Source: Streptomyces roseifaciens
GTDB taxonomy: Bacteria > Actinomycetota > Actinomycetes > Streptomycetales > Streptomycetaceae
Assembly: GCF_001445655.1 (NCBI RefSeq)
Contig: NZ_LNBE01000004.1
Coordinates: 930,001 to 994,000, forward strand
Length of the DNA: 64,000 bases
Direction of reading: 5' to 3'
Of this stretch, positions 26,246-35,387 are shown piece by piece. The notes under the pieces are model-generated. The model did no database searches. It was not told where the DNA came from and saw only the letters and a list, made by a program, of their open reading frames with translations. The translations under genes and the position numbers were made by a program. Each line of letters starts with the position of its first letter. Position 1 is the stretch's first letter.

Positions 26246-27174
26246 GCCCGATCCGCGACACGTTCGCCGAGCAGGCCTTGGGGCCTGATGAGGAGGACGA
26301 GGATGAGGAGGGCGAAGGCCCATACGTCCTTCCAGCCGCCTCCGCCGAGTTGTTGCATTCCGGGGATGTGCTGGATGTAGGTGGAGGCGGCGGCTTCGGC
26401 TATGCCGAGGACGACTCCGCCGAGCATGGCTCCGTAGATGTTGCCGATGCCGCCGAGGACGGCGGCGGTGAAGGCTTTGAGGCCGAGGATGAAGCCCATT
26501 TCGAAGTTGATCTGTCCGGCGCGGAGGCCTGCGGCGACTGCGGCGACGGCGGCGAAGGCGCCGCCGATGGCGAAGGCCAGGACGATGATGCGGTCGGTGT
26601 TGATGCCCATGAGTTTTGCGGTGTCGGGGTCCTGGGCGGTGGCCTGCATGGCGCGGCCGGTGCGGCTTCTGGCGACGAAGAAGCCGAGGGCGAGCATGCA
26701 CAGGGGTGCGGCGATGAGGACGAAGACGTCGTCGCGCTGGATGTGGAGGTTGCCGGCGAGTTCGAATGCGTCGCCTTGGAACTGGGGGAAGCCGCGGGAT
26801 TTCTTGGCGTCGGGGTAGAAGGCCCAGACGAGTTGCTGGAGGGCGATGGACAGGCCGATGGCGGTGATGAGGGGGGCGAGCCTGGGGGCGTCGCGCAGTG
26901 GCCGGTAGGCGAAGCGTTCGGCTGCGGTGGCGACGGCGACGGAGGCGAGGGCGCCGCCGATGAGCATGAGGGGGAGGGCGGCGGAGAGGGGTGTGCCGGC
27001 GGGAAGCCACAGGTGGACGCTGAGGGCGCCGAAGCCCCCGATCATGACGATCTCGCCGTGGGCGAAGTTGATGAGCTGGACGATGCCGTAGACCATGGTG
27101 TACCCGATGGCGATGAGGCCGTAGAGGGCACCGAGGGCGAGACCGTTGACCAGCGTTTGCGGCAGTTGGTGCAC
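26242..27174 (-). CDS. livH: Branched-chain amino-acid ABC permease LivH
   Basis: This 310-aa inner-membrane permease pairs with LivM. Typical segments include GLALGALYGLIAIGYTMVYG at the start, INFAHGEIVMIGGF, TAQDPDTAKLMGIN (the cytoplasmic loop that contacts the ATPases) and LGGIGNIYGAMLGG. About eight membrane helices are expected. The GTG start at 27174 gives MHQLPQTLVNGL. A 160-bp gap containing CT-rich short repeats separates it from livK, long enough for a processing or attenuation site, which would fit the binding protein being made in excess. Confidence 0.94.
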   Translation of the reverse strand: MHQLPQTLVNGLALGALYGLIAIGYTMVYGIVQLINFAHGEIVMIGGFGALSVHLWLPAGTPLSAALPLMLIGGALASVAVATAAERFAYRPLRDAPRLAPLITAIGLSIALQQLVWAFYPDAKKSRGFPQFQGDAFELAGNLHIQRDDVFVLIAAPLCMLALGFFVARSRTGRAMQATAQDPDTAKLMGINTDRIIVLAFAIGGAFAAVAAVAAGLRAGQINFEMGFILGLKAFTAAVLGGIGNIYGAMLGGVVLGIAEAAASTYIQHIPGMQQLGGGGWKDVWAFALLILVLLIRPQGLLGERVADRA

Positions 27175-27335
27175 CGCTGGGCCTCCGATGCGGGTGTCGG
27201 ATGTGGGTCCGCGCGAGGGCGTGGGTTGCGTCCTCGCGCGGTGGGTGCGGTTTCCGCGGGGCCTGTTGCGGGCCCTTCGTTCTTTGCGGTCCTGCTCAGT
27301 CCTCTTCGGTCCTCTTCAGTCCCTGGGAGGGCTGT

Positions 27336-28574
27336 TCAGTCCTTGAAGGTGGCGCTCTTGAGGGACTGCCAGGTGTCGCCCTTGACCTGGTAGACGGTCA
27401 GTTGTTTGTTGGTGGTGTCCCCGTATTCGTCGAAGGAGACTTTTCCGGTCACGCCTTCGAAGGAGACCTTGCCCATGGCTTCGGTGACCTTGGCGCGGGC
27501 GTCGGCGGGGAGTTTTCCGTTGTTGTCGGCGACGACTTTCTTGACGGCTTGGACGATGGCCCAGGCGGCGTCGTAGGAGTAGCCGCCGTAGGCCGCGTAG
27601 GGGTCTTTGTAGGCGGCGTCCTTGTAGTTCTGGACGAAGGCCTTGGCGGAGTCGAGGCCTTCGACGGGGTAGCCGACGGAGGTGCCGAGGTCGCCGTCGT
27701 TGTTCTCGCTGGAGGCTTTGATGAAGGCGGGGTCGTAGACGCCGTCGCCGCCCATCAGGGGGATGCGGGCTCCGGTCTTCTTCACCTGGTCGGAGAGGAG
27801 GCCGCCTTCGGGGTACTGGCCGCCGTAGTAGACGATGTCCGCGCCGCTGGTCTTGACTTTGTTGGCGACGCTGGAGAAGTCGGTCTCCTTGACGGTGATG
27901 TGGTCGGTGCCGACGACTTCGCCGCCGAGGCGTTTGAATTCCTGGGCGAAGATGGAGGCGAGGCCGACGCCGTAGGTCTGTTTGTCGTCGACGACGAAGA
28001 CTTTCTTCTTCTTGGCGTCCTTGTAGGCGTATTGCGCGGCGAAGCGGCCTTGGATGATGTCGGTGGTGGCGGTGCGGAAGTAGGTTTTGAAGGGGCGTTT
28101 CTTCTCTCCCTTGAGCCAGTTGTCGCCCTGGCTGAGCTCGGGGCTGGTGTTGGCGGGGGAGACCTGTGTGAGGTCGGCTCGGGCGAAGACGCCCTGCATG
28201 GACTGGGACACGCCGGAGTTGAGGGGGCCGACGACGCCGAGGACGGTCTTGTCGGCGACGAGTTTGGTGGCGTTCTGCTGGCCGGAGGCCGGAACGGCCT
28301 GGTCGTCCAGGGCTTCGGTCTTGAAGGTGATGCCCTGGACCTCTTTGTTCTTGTTGGCGGTGCGGGCGGCGAGGTCGACGGAGTTCTTGATGCCCTGGCC
28401 GAGGGCGGACAGGGAGCCGGTCAGCGGGGCGTCGACACCGATCACCACGGTGGTCTGCTTGCCGCTGCCCTCGTTGTCGTCGCTCTTGCCGCCGTCGCGT
28501 GAGCCGCAGGCGCTCAGGGCGAGTGTGCCGGCGGCGAGGGTGCTGGTGAGGATGAGCAGGGGACGGTGGCGCAC
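27336..28574 (-). CDS. livK: Branched-chain amino-acid-binding lipoprotein LivK
   Basis: This 412-aa periplasm-facing substrate-binding protein is tethered as a lipoprotein. GTG 28574 follows AAAGGA and gives a signal ending in the lipobox LSAC with Cys23. The mature protein has the type I periplasmic-binding fold: VVIGVDAPLTGSLSALGQGI, GVVGPLNSGVSQS, KKVFVVDDKQTYGVGLA and DAAWAIVQAVKK. It is the first gene of the operon and the receptor that sets specificity. Leu/Ile/Val is the usual ligand for this family, but residues do not fix it here. Confidence 0.93.
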   Translation of the reverse strand: MRHRPLLILTSTLAAGTLALSACGSRDGGKSDDNEGSGKQTTVVIGVDAPLTGSLSALGQGIKNSVDLAARTANKNKEVQGITFKTEALDDQAVPASGQQNATKLVADKTVLGVVGPLNSGVSQSMQGVFARADLTQVSPANTSPELSQGDNWLKGEKKRPFKTYFRTATTDIIQGRFAAQYAYKDAKKKKVFVVDDKQTYGVGLASIFAQEFKRLGGEVVGTDHITVKETDFSSVANKVKTSGADIVYYGGQYPEGGLLSDQVKKTGARIPLMGGDGVYDPAFIKASSENNDGDLGTSVGYPVEGLDSAKAFVQNYKDAAYKDPYAAYGGYSYDAAWAIVQAVKKVVADNNGKLPADARAKVTEAMGKVSFEGVTGKVSFDEYGDTTNKQLTVYQVKGDTWQSLKSATFKD

Positions 28575-28876
28575 GGTGTGTCCTTTCCCCGGCGGGGTGG
28601 TGACTGGCCGTGACTCTAAGGGGGTGCGGCTGCGGGGGGCAGAGGTGCTGGCCATGATGTGACTGTCTTGTTATGACGCAGATCACTTCTGGGGAGTTTT
28701 GTGTAGCAGCCGTGAGCGAATGATCTTCGCGGATGGGGATTTGTCCCCCGAGTGCGGAGCCAGAAAGTGCAGTTCCGCTAAGCAGTCGGGGGCGCGGGAA
28801 GGGATGGACGGGCCGCGAGGAGCGCGGTCCTGCCGACGGTGCTACGTTTCCCGTCCTACGTGACGATTACACACGG
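28575..28876 (-). promoter_or_regulatory. livK upstream region with a Crp-like palindrome
   Basis: This 302-bp gap is AT-richer than its surroundings, as expected for the livK promoter. At 28673-28686 lies ATGA-N6-TCAC, one base away from the Crp half-site pair GTGA-N6-TCAC; Streptomyces Crp binds similar sites. The remaining sequence toward 28876 shows no gene and no clear terminator. Confidence 0.35.
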
Positions 28877-29263
28877 TCACGTGGGAGGCCGCCAGTTCTC
28901 CGAGCTGCGGGTGGCCCCGCCCGCGGCCTCGCAGCGCTGCCGCGCCTGGCGGCGGGCCAGTTCGAGGGCCGCGGCGGTCCCGTGTCTGCGCTGTTCGCCG
29001 CGGGCCGCCTGCACGATGTCGTCGTAGAGGGCGAACTGCTCGTTGGACAGGCCTTTCTGCTCCCAGTCGAGCCCGGCCCACTTGCTGCCGATGAGGTCCT
29101 GCTCGGCCCAGTAGGAGATGAGCTTGGTGCACAGCTGCACGGGGGAGTCGGGTGTGGGGGAGCGCGGGGCCGGGCCGGCCGCGGAGTCCCCGCAGCCGGC
29201 CAGGAGCGCGGCCGTCAGAAGCAGCGATGCGCCGGCCGGCCGGCGGCGCGAAGGTGCCCGCAT
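28877..29263 (-). CDS. Small putative lipoprotein
   Basis: I do not recognise this 128-aa protein. The signal peptide starts MRAPSRRRP, runs through a Leu/Ala core and ends in a lipobox LLAGC with Cys24, so it should be lipid-anchored outside the membrane. A Pro/Ser linker follows, then one alpha-helical domain with LCTKLISYWAEQD, DWEQKGLSNEQFALYDDI and an Arg/Ala-rich helix with two cysteines (LCTK and QRCEA) that might pair. There is no enzyme motif. It stands alone between livK and a thioesterase gene. Confidence 0.8.
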   Translation of the reverse strand: MRAPSRRRPAGASLLLTAALLAGCGDSAAGPAPRSPTPDSPVQLCTKLISYWAEQDLIGSKWAGLDWEQKGLSNEQFALYDDIVQAARGEQRRHGTAAALELARRQARQRCEAAGGATRSSENWRPPT

Positions 29264-29345
29264 GCGGGCACGGTAGAGCGCCCCGGCGGGCGCGGGAAGG
29301 TGCTGCGGGACGCGGAGGCGGTTGTCAGGACCGCTCCGGCGTCGG

Positions 29346-29807
29346 TCAGGCCGCTTCGGCGTCGCGCAGGACGCAGGTCAGACGCGCGGAGCACACGCGC
29401 TTGTCGTTCTCGTCGGTCACGACGATCTCGTAGGTGGCGGTGGTGCGCCCGCGGTGGACGGGGGTGGCGACGCCGGTCACCATTCCGGAGCGGACGCCCC
29501 GGTGGTGGGTGCAGTTGAGGTCGACGCCGACGGCGATCCGGGAGGGACCGCCGTGCAGCATGGCGCCGATGGAGCCGAGGGTCTCGGCGAGCACGGCGGA
29601 GGCGCCGCCGTGCAGCAGGCCGTACGGCTGGGTGTTGCCCTCGACGGGCATGGTGCCGACCACGCGCTCCGGGGAGGCCTCGACGACCCGTACGCTCATG
29701 CGCTCGCCGAGGTGCCCGGCGGAGAAGAGGGCGGGCAGGTCGAGCCCGCTGCCGGACCACTGGTCCAGGACCTCCTGCGGAAACGTGGTCTTGCCGTGCT
29801 CGCCCAT
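29346..29807 (-). CDS. Hotdog-fold thioesterase, PaaI family
   Basis: This 153-aa acyl-CoA thioesterase carries the PaaI pattern: MPVEGNTQPYGLLHGGASAVLAE, where the HGG loop and following acidic residue form the active site, then VGVDLNCTHHRGV and GRTTATYEIVVTDENDK. Related enzymes hydrolyse hydroxyphenylacetyl-CoA or menaquinone-pathway acyl-CoAs; nothing nearby tells which. ATG 29807 is preferred because GGAG lies 7-10 bp upstream; a GTG at 29825 would add six residues. It lies 66 bp downstream of the convergent-free molybdoenzyme stop, reading the same strand. Confidence 0.9.
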   Translation of the reverse strand: MGEHGKTTFPQEVLDQWSGSGLDLPALFSAGHLGERMSVRVVEASPERVVGTMPVEGNTQPYGLLHGGASAVLAETLGSIGAMLHGGPSRIAVGVDLNCTHHRGVRSGMVTGVATPVHRGRTTATYEIVVTDENDKRVCSARLTCVLRDAEAA

Positions 29808-29873
29808 GCGTCGTGCTCCGATCACCCTCGGCCGTTGTGGTGTGAACGTTTTTTCAGTTCAACGGCCTTGCCG

Positions 29874-32189
29874 TCAACCGGTCCGGTCGTCCTTCCGCCC
29901 GGTCCGTGCCGCCTGCTCCGCCTTTTCGATCCTGATGACCAGGGACTTGCTGGCGGGGGTGTTGCTGATGTCGGCGGTGTGGTCGAGCGGGACCAGGACG
30001 TTGGTCTCCGGGTAGTAGGCGGCGGCGCAGCCGCGGGCGGTCGGGTAGTGGACGACGCGGAAGCCGGCGGCGCGGCGTTCGGTGCCGTCGGTCCACTCGC
30101 TGACGAGGTCGGCGTAGGAGCCGTCGGCGAGGTCGAGCTCGCGGGCGTCCTCGGGGCTGACGAGGACGACGCGCCGGCCGTTCTTGATGCCGCGGTAGCG
30201 GTCGTCGAGGCCGTAGATCGTGGTGTTGTACTGGTCGTGCGAGCGGAGCGTCTGCAGCAGCAGGCGGCCTTCCGGGAGGCGGGGGTACTCGACCGGGGCG
30301 GCGGTGAAGTTGGCCTTGCCGGTGGCGGTGGGGAAGCGGCGCTCGTCGCGGGGCGCGTGGGGCAGGGTGAAGCCGCCGGGGTGGGCGACGCGGGCGTTGA
30401 AGTCCTCGAAGCCGGGGACGACGCGCGCGATGCGGTCGCGGATCGTGGCGTAGTCCCGTTCGAAGGCCTCCCACGGGGTGGCGGAGGCCGCGCCGAGCAC
30501 GCGCCGGGCCAGGCGGCAGACGATGGCGGGCTCGGACAGGAGGTGGGGGCTCGCGGGCTTCAGGCCGCCGCGGGAGGCGTGGACCATGCCCATCGAGTCC
30601 TCGACGGTGACGAACTGTTCGCCGCCGGCCTGCCGGTCGCGTTCGGTGCGGCCGAGGGTGGGCAGGATGAGGGCGCGGGCGCCCGTGACGACGTGGGAGC
30701 GGTTGAGCTTGGTCGACACGTGCACGGTGAGGCGGGCGCGGCGCACGGCGGCTTCGGTGACGTCGGTGTCGGGGGTGGCGGAGACGAAGTTGCCGCCCAT
30801 GGCGAAGAAGACCTTGGCCTGTCCGTCGCGGAGCGCACGGATGGCGCGGACGACGTCAAGGCCGTGCTCGCGCGGCGGGGTGAAGCCGAATTCCTTTTCC
30901 AGGGCGTCGAGGAATGCCGGTGCGGGGCGCTCGAAGATGCCCATGGTGCGGTCGCCCTGGACGTTGCTGTGGCCGCGGACGGGGCAGACGCCGGCGCCGG
31001 GGCGGCCGATGTCCCCGCGCAGCAGCAGGAGGTTGACGACCTCCTTGATGGTGGGCACGGCGTGCTTGTGCTGGGTGAGGCCCATGGCCCAGCAGACGAT
31101 GGTGCGCTTCGAGGCCAGGACCATGCCGAGCGCCTGCTCGATCTCCGCCCGGCTCAGGCCGGTGGCCCGCAGGGTCTCGTCCCAGTCGGCGGCGAGTGCG
31201 GCGTCGCGGAAGTCCTCGAAGCCGTGGGTGTGTTCGCGGACGAACTCCGTGTCGACGGCGCCCTCGGTCTCCAGGACGAGCTTGTTGAGGATGCGGAAGA
31301 GCGCCTGGTCGCCGCCGAGGCGGATCTGCAGGAACAGGTCGGTCAGGGCGGTGCCGCCGCCTGCGAGGCCGCGGGCGTTCTGCGGGTTCTTGAAGCGTTC
31401 CAGGCCCGCTTCGGGGAGCGGGTTGACCGTGATGATCTTCGTCCCGCCGCGCTTGGCCTTCTCCAGGGCGCTGAGCATGCGGGGGTGGTTGGTGCCCGGG
31501 TTCTGCCCGGCGACGATGATCAGGTCGGCTTTGTAGAGGTCCTCCAGGAGGACGCTGCCCTTGCCGATGCCGATGGTCTCCGACAGCGCCGAGCCGGAGG
31601 ACTCGTGGCACATGTTGGAGCAGTCGGGCAGGTTGTTGGTGCCGAATTCGCGGGCGAAGAGCTGGTAGAGGAAGGCGGCTTCGTTGCTGGTGCGGCCGGA
31701 GGTGTAGAAGACGGCCTCGTCGGGGGAGCCGAGGGCCGCCAGCTCCTCGCCGATGATGTCGAAGGCGCGCTCCCAGCTGACCGGCTCGTAGGCGTCGGAC
31801 CCCTCGGCCAGGTACATGGGGGTGGTCAGGCGGCCCTGCTGGCCGAGCCAGTAGCCGCTGCGCCCGGCGAGGTCGGGGACCGGGTGCCGGGCGAAGAAGT
31901 CGGGGGTGACGCGGCGCAGCGTGGCCTCTTCGGCGACGGCCTTGGCGCCGTTCTCGCAGAATTCGGCGGCGTGGCGCTTGTCCGGCTCGGGCCAGGCGCA
32001 GCCGGGGCAGTCGAAGCCGTCCTTCTGGTTGACCTTGAGCAGGGTGAGGGCGGTGCGGCGCGCGCCCATCTGCTGGTGGGCCATGCGCAGGGAGTGGGCG
32101 ACGGCGGGCAGCCCGGCGGCGGCGTGTTGCGGGGCCGTGACGTCCGGTGCGTCCTGGACGGGATCGCCGGTGGGTGGCCTGCCTGCCAT
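29874..32189 (-). CDS. FdhF/YdeP-family molybdopterin oxidoreductase
   Basis: This 771-aa cytoplasmic molybdoenzyme is of the formate-dehydrogenase-like YdeP group. KDGFDCPGCAWPEP near residues 45-60 is the family start; it lacks the full four-cysteine 4Fe-4S motif of true formate dehydrogenases. Cofactor-binding segments include FYTSGRTSNEAAFLYQLFAR, NMCHESSGSAL, AGQNPGTNHPRML and PVRGHSNVQGDRTMG. The C-terminal pterin domain ends TADISNTPASKSLVIRIEKA. ATG 32189 has AGGGGGAG upstream. Substrate is not established for this group; E. coli YdeP is linked to acid resistance. Confidence 0.92.
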   Translation of the reverse strand: MAGRPPTGDPVQDAPDVTAPQHAAAGLPAVAHSLRMAHQQMGARRTALTLLKVNQKDGFDCPGCAWPEPDKRHAAEFCENGAKAVAEEATLRRVTPDFFARHPVPDLAGRSGYWLGQQGRLTTPMYLAEGSDAYEPVSWERAFDIIGEELAALGSPDEAVFYTSGRTSNEAAFLYQLFAREFGTNNLPDCSNMCHESSGSALSETIGIGKGSVLLEDLYKADLIIVAGQNPGTNHPRMLSALEKAKRGGTKIITVNPLPEAGLERFKNPQNARGLAGGGTALTDLFLQIRLGGDQALFRILNKLVLETEGAVDTEFVREHTHGFEDFRDAALAADWDETLRATGLSRAEIEQALGMVLASKRTIVCWAMGLTQHKHAVPTIKEVVNLLLLRGDIGRPGAGVCPVRGHSNVQGDRTMGIFERPAPAFLDALEKEFGFTPPREHGLDVVRAIRALRDGQAKVFFAMGGNFVSATPDTDVTEAAVRRARLTVHVSTKLNRSHVVTGARALILPTLGRTERDRQAGGEQFVTVEDSMGMVHASRGGLKPASPHLLSEPAIVCRLARRVLGAASATPWEAFERDYATIRDRIARVVPGFEDFNARVAHPGGFTLPHAPRDERRFPTATGKANFTAAPVEYPRLPEGRLLLQTLRSHDQYNTTIYGLDDRYRGIKNGRRVVLVSPEDARELDLADGSYADLVSEWTDGTERRAAGFRVVHYPTARGCAAAYYPETNVLVPLDHTADISNTPASKSLVIRIEKAEQAARTGRKDDRTG

Positions 32190-32329
32190 GTCGCTCCCCC
32201 TTGAGCGGTCGGTGGTGCGCTGTCGCGTACGGGTCTCCCGTACGGATCTCCACGTCGGATCTCTGCGTACGGCTCCGATCCTGTCACGGGGCGGCGGGGG
32301 GCGCCGGGGCGAGGTCGCCGTGGCCGGGA

Positions 32330-32359
32330 TTGTCAGTGGGCCGTGGCAGGATCGGGGGC
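32330..32359 (+). promoter_or_regulatory. RecA-NDp/PafBC-type damage promoter of polA
   Basis: TTGTCAGTG (32330-32338), exactly 8 bp, then CAGGAT (32347-32352), then 7 bp to the GTG start. The first element and spacing equal the mycobacterial RecA-independent damage promoter TTGTCRGTG-N8-TANNNT, with C for T at the first -10 base. Transcription would be leaderless. Confidence 0.7.
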
Positions 32360-35095
32360 GTGGCAGCAAAGGCAGTGAAGACGAACGAACCGACCGGCAC
32401 CGAGGCAGCGGAGGGAGGTCGCCCCCGCCTGCTCCTGATGGACGGGCACTCGATGGCGTACCGGGCGTTCTTCGCGCTGCCCGCGGAGAATTTCACGACG
32501 GCCGCCGGTCAGACGACGAATGCGGTGTACGGCTTCGCGTCCATGCTGGCGAACACCCTCCGTGACGAGCAGCCCACGCACTTCGCCGTGGCGTTCGACG
32601 TGTCGCGCAAGACGTGGCGCTCCGAGGAGTTCCCGGAGTACAAGGCGACGCGCTCCAAGACGCCGGACGACTTCAAGGGCCAGGTGGAGCTGATCGGCGA
32701 CATGCTGGACGCGATGAGCGTGCCGCGGTTCGCGGTCGACGGCTTCGAGGCCGACGACGTGATCGCCACGCTTGCCACGCAGGCGGAGGCCGAGGGTTTC
32801 CACGTCTCGATCGTCACCGGCGACCGCGATTCCTTCCAGCTCGTCTCCGACGACGTCACGGTGCTGTATCCGACGAAGGGCGTCTCGGAGCTCACCCGCT
32901 TCACTCCGGAGAAGGTGCAGGAGAAGTACGGCCTGACCCCCTCGCAGTACCCGGACTTCGCGGCCCTGCGCGGCGACCCGTCGGACAACCTGCCGGGCAT
33001 CCCGGGCGTGGGCGAGAAGACCGCCGCGAAGTGGATCAACCAGTTCGGTTCCTTCGCCGATCTCGTGGAGCGCGTCGAGGAGGTCAAGGGCAAGGCCGGG
33101 CAGAACCTCCGCGATCACCTGGAGGCCGTCAAGCTCAACCGCCGCCTGACGGAGATGGTGCGTGACGTCGAGCTGCCCGTGCGCCCGGAGGGGCTGCGCC
33201 GCGCGGCGTACGACCGCAAGGCGCTGATCGCGTTCCTGGAGGGTCTGGAGATCCGCAACCAGGGCCTGCGGGACCGGCTGCTGGCCGCCGACCCGGGTGC
33301 GGAGGCCGCGGAGGAGATCGTCCCCGAGGCCGGTGCGGAGGTGGACGGCTCGGTGCTGGGCGCCGGCGAGCTCGCGCCGTGGCTGGCCGGGCACGGCTCG
33401 GTTCCGCTCGGTGTGGCCGTGGTCGACTCGTGGTCGCTGGGCAGTGGCCGGGTCGCGGAGATCGCGCTGGCGACGGGTGAGGGCCCGGCCGCCTGGTTCG
33501 ATCCCGCCGAGCTGGACGAGGCCGACGAGCGGGCGTTCGCCGCGTGGAGCGCGGATGCGGGTGCGCCGAAGGTCATGCACGACGCCAAGTCCGCGATGCG
33601 GGTCTTCGCCGAGCACGGCTGGACCGTCGAGGGCGTCAGCATGGACACGGCGCTGGCCGCGTATCTCGTGAAGCCCGGGCGTCGCTCCTTCGCGCTGGAC
33701 GCGCTGTCCGTGGAGTACCTGGGCCGCGAGCTGGCCACGGCCGCCGCGGGCGACGGTCAGCTGGCCTTCGGCGCGGACGAGCAGGCCGAGGCCGATGCGC
33801 TGATGGGCCGGGCCCGTACGGTCCTGGACCTGGGCGCGGCGTTCACCACGCGCCTGGAGGAGGTCGGCGCGGCGGAGCTGATGCGCGACGTGGAGCTGCC
33901 GACGAGCGCGCTGCTGGCCCGTATGGAGCGGGCGGGCATCGCCGCCGACCGCGGCTGGCTGGAGCGCATGGAGCAGCAGTTCGCGGCCGCGGTGCAGCAG
34001 GCCGTGCAGGAGGCGCACGCCGCGGCGGGCCGCGAGTTCAACCTGGGCTCCCCGAAGCAGCTGCAGGAGGTGCTCTTCGGCGAGCTGGGCCTGCCCAGGA
34101 CCAAGAAGACCAAGACCGGGTACACCACGGACGCCGACGCCCTGGCCTGGCTCGCGGCGCAGACGGAGAACGAGCTCCCGGTGATCATGCTGCGGCACCG
34201 TGAGCAGTCGAAGCTGCGCTCCACGGTCGAGGGGCTGATCAAGGCGATCGCGCCCGGCGGCCGTATCCACACCACCTTCAACCAGACGGTGGCGGCCACG
34301 GGCCGGCTCTCCTCCACCGACCCCAATCTGCAGAACATCCCGGTGCGGACGGACGAGGGCCGGGCCATTCGCCGCGGTTTCGTCGTCGGCGAGGGCTTCG
34401 AGTCCCTGATGACGGCCGACTACAGCCAGATCGAGCTGCGCGTGATGGCCCACCTGTCGGAGGACGAGGGCCTGATCGAGGCGTTCAACTCCGGCGAGGA
34501 CCTGCACACCACCGTCGCCTCCCAGGTCTTCGGCGTGGCCAAGTCCGAGGTCGACCCGGAGATGCGCCGGAAGATCAAGGCGATGTCGTACGGCCTCGCG
34601 TACGGGCTGTCGGCCTTCGGCCTGTCCCAGCAGCTGAACATCGCCCCGGGCGAGGCCGGCAAGCTGATGGACACCTTCTTCGAGCGTTTCGGCGGCGTGC
34701 GGGACTACCTCCAGCGGGTCGTCGTCGAGGCCCGCGCCACGGGCTACACCGAGACGATGCTCGGCCGCCGCCGCTACCTCCCGGACCTCAACAGCGACAA
34801 CCGCCAGCGCCGCGAGATGGCCGAGCGGATGGCGCTGAACGCCCCGATCCAGGGCACGGCCGCCGACATCGTCAAGATCGCGATGCTGCGGGTGGGCGAG
34901 GCGCTGGAGGCGGAGGAGCTCTCGTCCCGGATGCTCCTGCAGGTCCACGACGAAATCGTGCTGGAGATCGCGCCGGGCGAGCGGGAGGCCGTCGAGGCGC
35001 TGGTCCGCCGCGAGATGGCGGGGGCGGTGTCGCTGAGCGCTCCGCTGGACGTGTCGGTCGGCGTGGGCCGGGACTGGGAGTCCGCCGCGCACTGA
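32360..35095 (+). CDS. polA: DNA polymerase I
   Basis: This 911-aa repair and primer-removal polymerase has an N-terminal 5'-3' exonuclease (LLMDGHSMAYRAFF, FEADDVIATLA, VTGDRDSFQL), a middle 3'-5' exonuclease-like region and the polymerase. The polymerase shows motif A DYSQIELR with Asp687, motif B RRKIKAMSYGLAYG and motif C VHDE with Asp864. The middle domain begins VAVVDSW, where proofreading enzymes have DXE, so proofreading is probably lost, as in other actinobacterial Pol I. GTG 32360 is chosen from the promoter position. A hairpin follows the stop. Confidence 0.96.
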   Translation: MAAKAVKTNEPTGTEAAEGGRPRLLLMDGHSMAYRAFFALPAENFTTAAGQTTNAVYGFASMLANTLRDEQPTHFAVAFDVSRKTWRSEEFPEYKATRSKTPDDFKGQVELIGDMLDAMSVPRFAVDGFEADDVIATLATQAEAEGFHVSIVTGDRDSFQLVSDDVTVLYPTKGVSELTRFTPEKVQEKYGLTPSQYPDFAALRGDPSDNLPGIPGVGEKTAAKWINQFGSFADLVERVEEVKGKAGQNLRDHLEAVKLNRRLTEMVRDVELPVRPEGLRRAAYDRKALIAFLEGLEIRNQGLRDRLLAADPGAEAAEEIVPEAGAEVDGSVLGAGELAPWLAGHGSVPLGVAVVDSWSLGSGRVAEIALATGEGPAAWFDPAELDEADERAFAAWSADAGAPKVMHDAKSAMRVFAEHGWTVEGVSMDTALAAYLVKPGRRSFALDALSVEYLGRELATAAAGDGQLAFGADEQAEADALMGRARTVLDLGAAFTTRLEEVGAAELMRDVELPTSALLARMERAGIAADRGWLERMEQQFAAAVQQAVQEAHAAAGREFNLGSPKQLQEVLFGELGLPRTKKTKTGYTTDADALAWLAAQTENELPVIMLRHREQSKLRSTVEGLIKAIAPGGRIHTTFNQTVAATGRLSSTDPNLQNIPVRTDEGRAIRRGFVVGEGFESLMTADYSQIELRVMAHLSEDEGLIEAFNSGEDLHTTVASQVFGVAKSEVDPEMRRKIKAMSYGLAYGLSAFGLSQQLNIAPGEAGKLMDTFFERFGGVRDYLQRVVVEARATGYTETMLGRRRYLPDLNSDNRQRREMAERMALNAPIQGTAADIVKIAMLRVGEALEAEELSSRMLLQVHDEIVLEIAPGEREAVEALVRREMAGAVSLSAPLDVSVGVGRDWESAAH

Positions 35096-35111
35096 GTGCG
35101 TCCGCGTGTGT

Positions 35112-35152
35112 GCGTACGGCCCTTCTCCTTTCACGGGAGAGGGGCCGTACGC
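35112..35152 (+). terminator. polA terminator
   Basis: Inverted repeat GCGTACGGCCC...GGGCCGTACGC (35112-35128 with 35135-35152, one bulge) around a short loop, 17 bp after the polA stop. Confidence 0.75.
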
Positions 35153-35237
35153 GTGGTTCTCATCTGCCGCGTGCGTTGCTACCGTGCCCACTCCTGACGC
35201 CTCGTCAGGTCCGGGTGATCCCGCCGGGAGGCTTCGC

Positions 35238-35372
35238 ATGCGCGCACTGGCCGCCGCGGCCGTCGGACTGGCCGCCGCCCTCGCCCTGGTCCTCGCCGTC
35301 ACCGGGATCGGCCCGCCCGAGGGGACGACCTCCCCCGGGCCCCTGCTCACCTCCGCACCCGCGCACCCCTGA
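35238..35372 (+). CDS. SPW_0924-family small membrane protein
   Basis: This 44-aa protein starts MRALAAAAVGLAAALALVLA, a single hydrophobic helix or uncleaved signal, followed by TGIGPPEG and TSPGPLLTSAPAHP. The pattern matches the short Streptomyces family named SPW_0924. GGGAGG lies 6-11 bp before ATG 35238. The gene is 15 bp upstream of the DUF3068 gene and probably co-transcribed with it. No function is known. Confidence 0.75.
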   Translation: MRALAAAAVGLAAALALVLAVTGIGPPEGTTSPGPLLTSAPAHP

Positions 35373-35387
35373 CGGGCCGGCCGCGCC

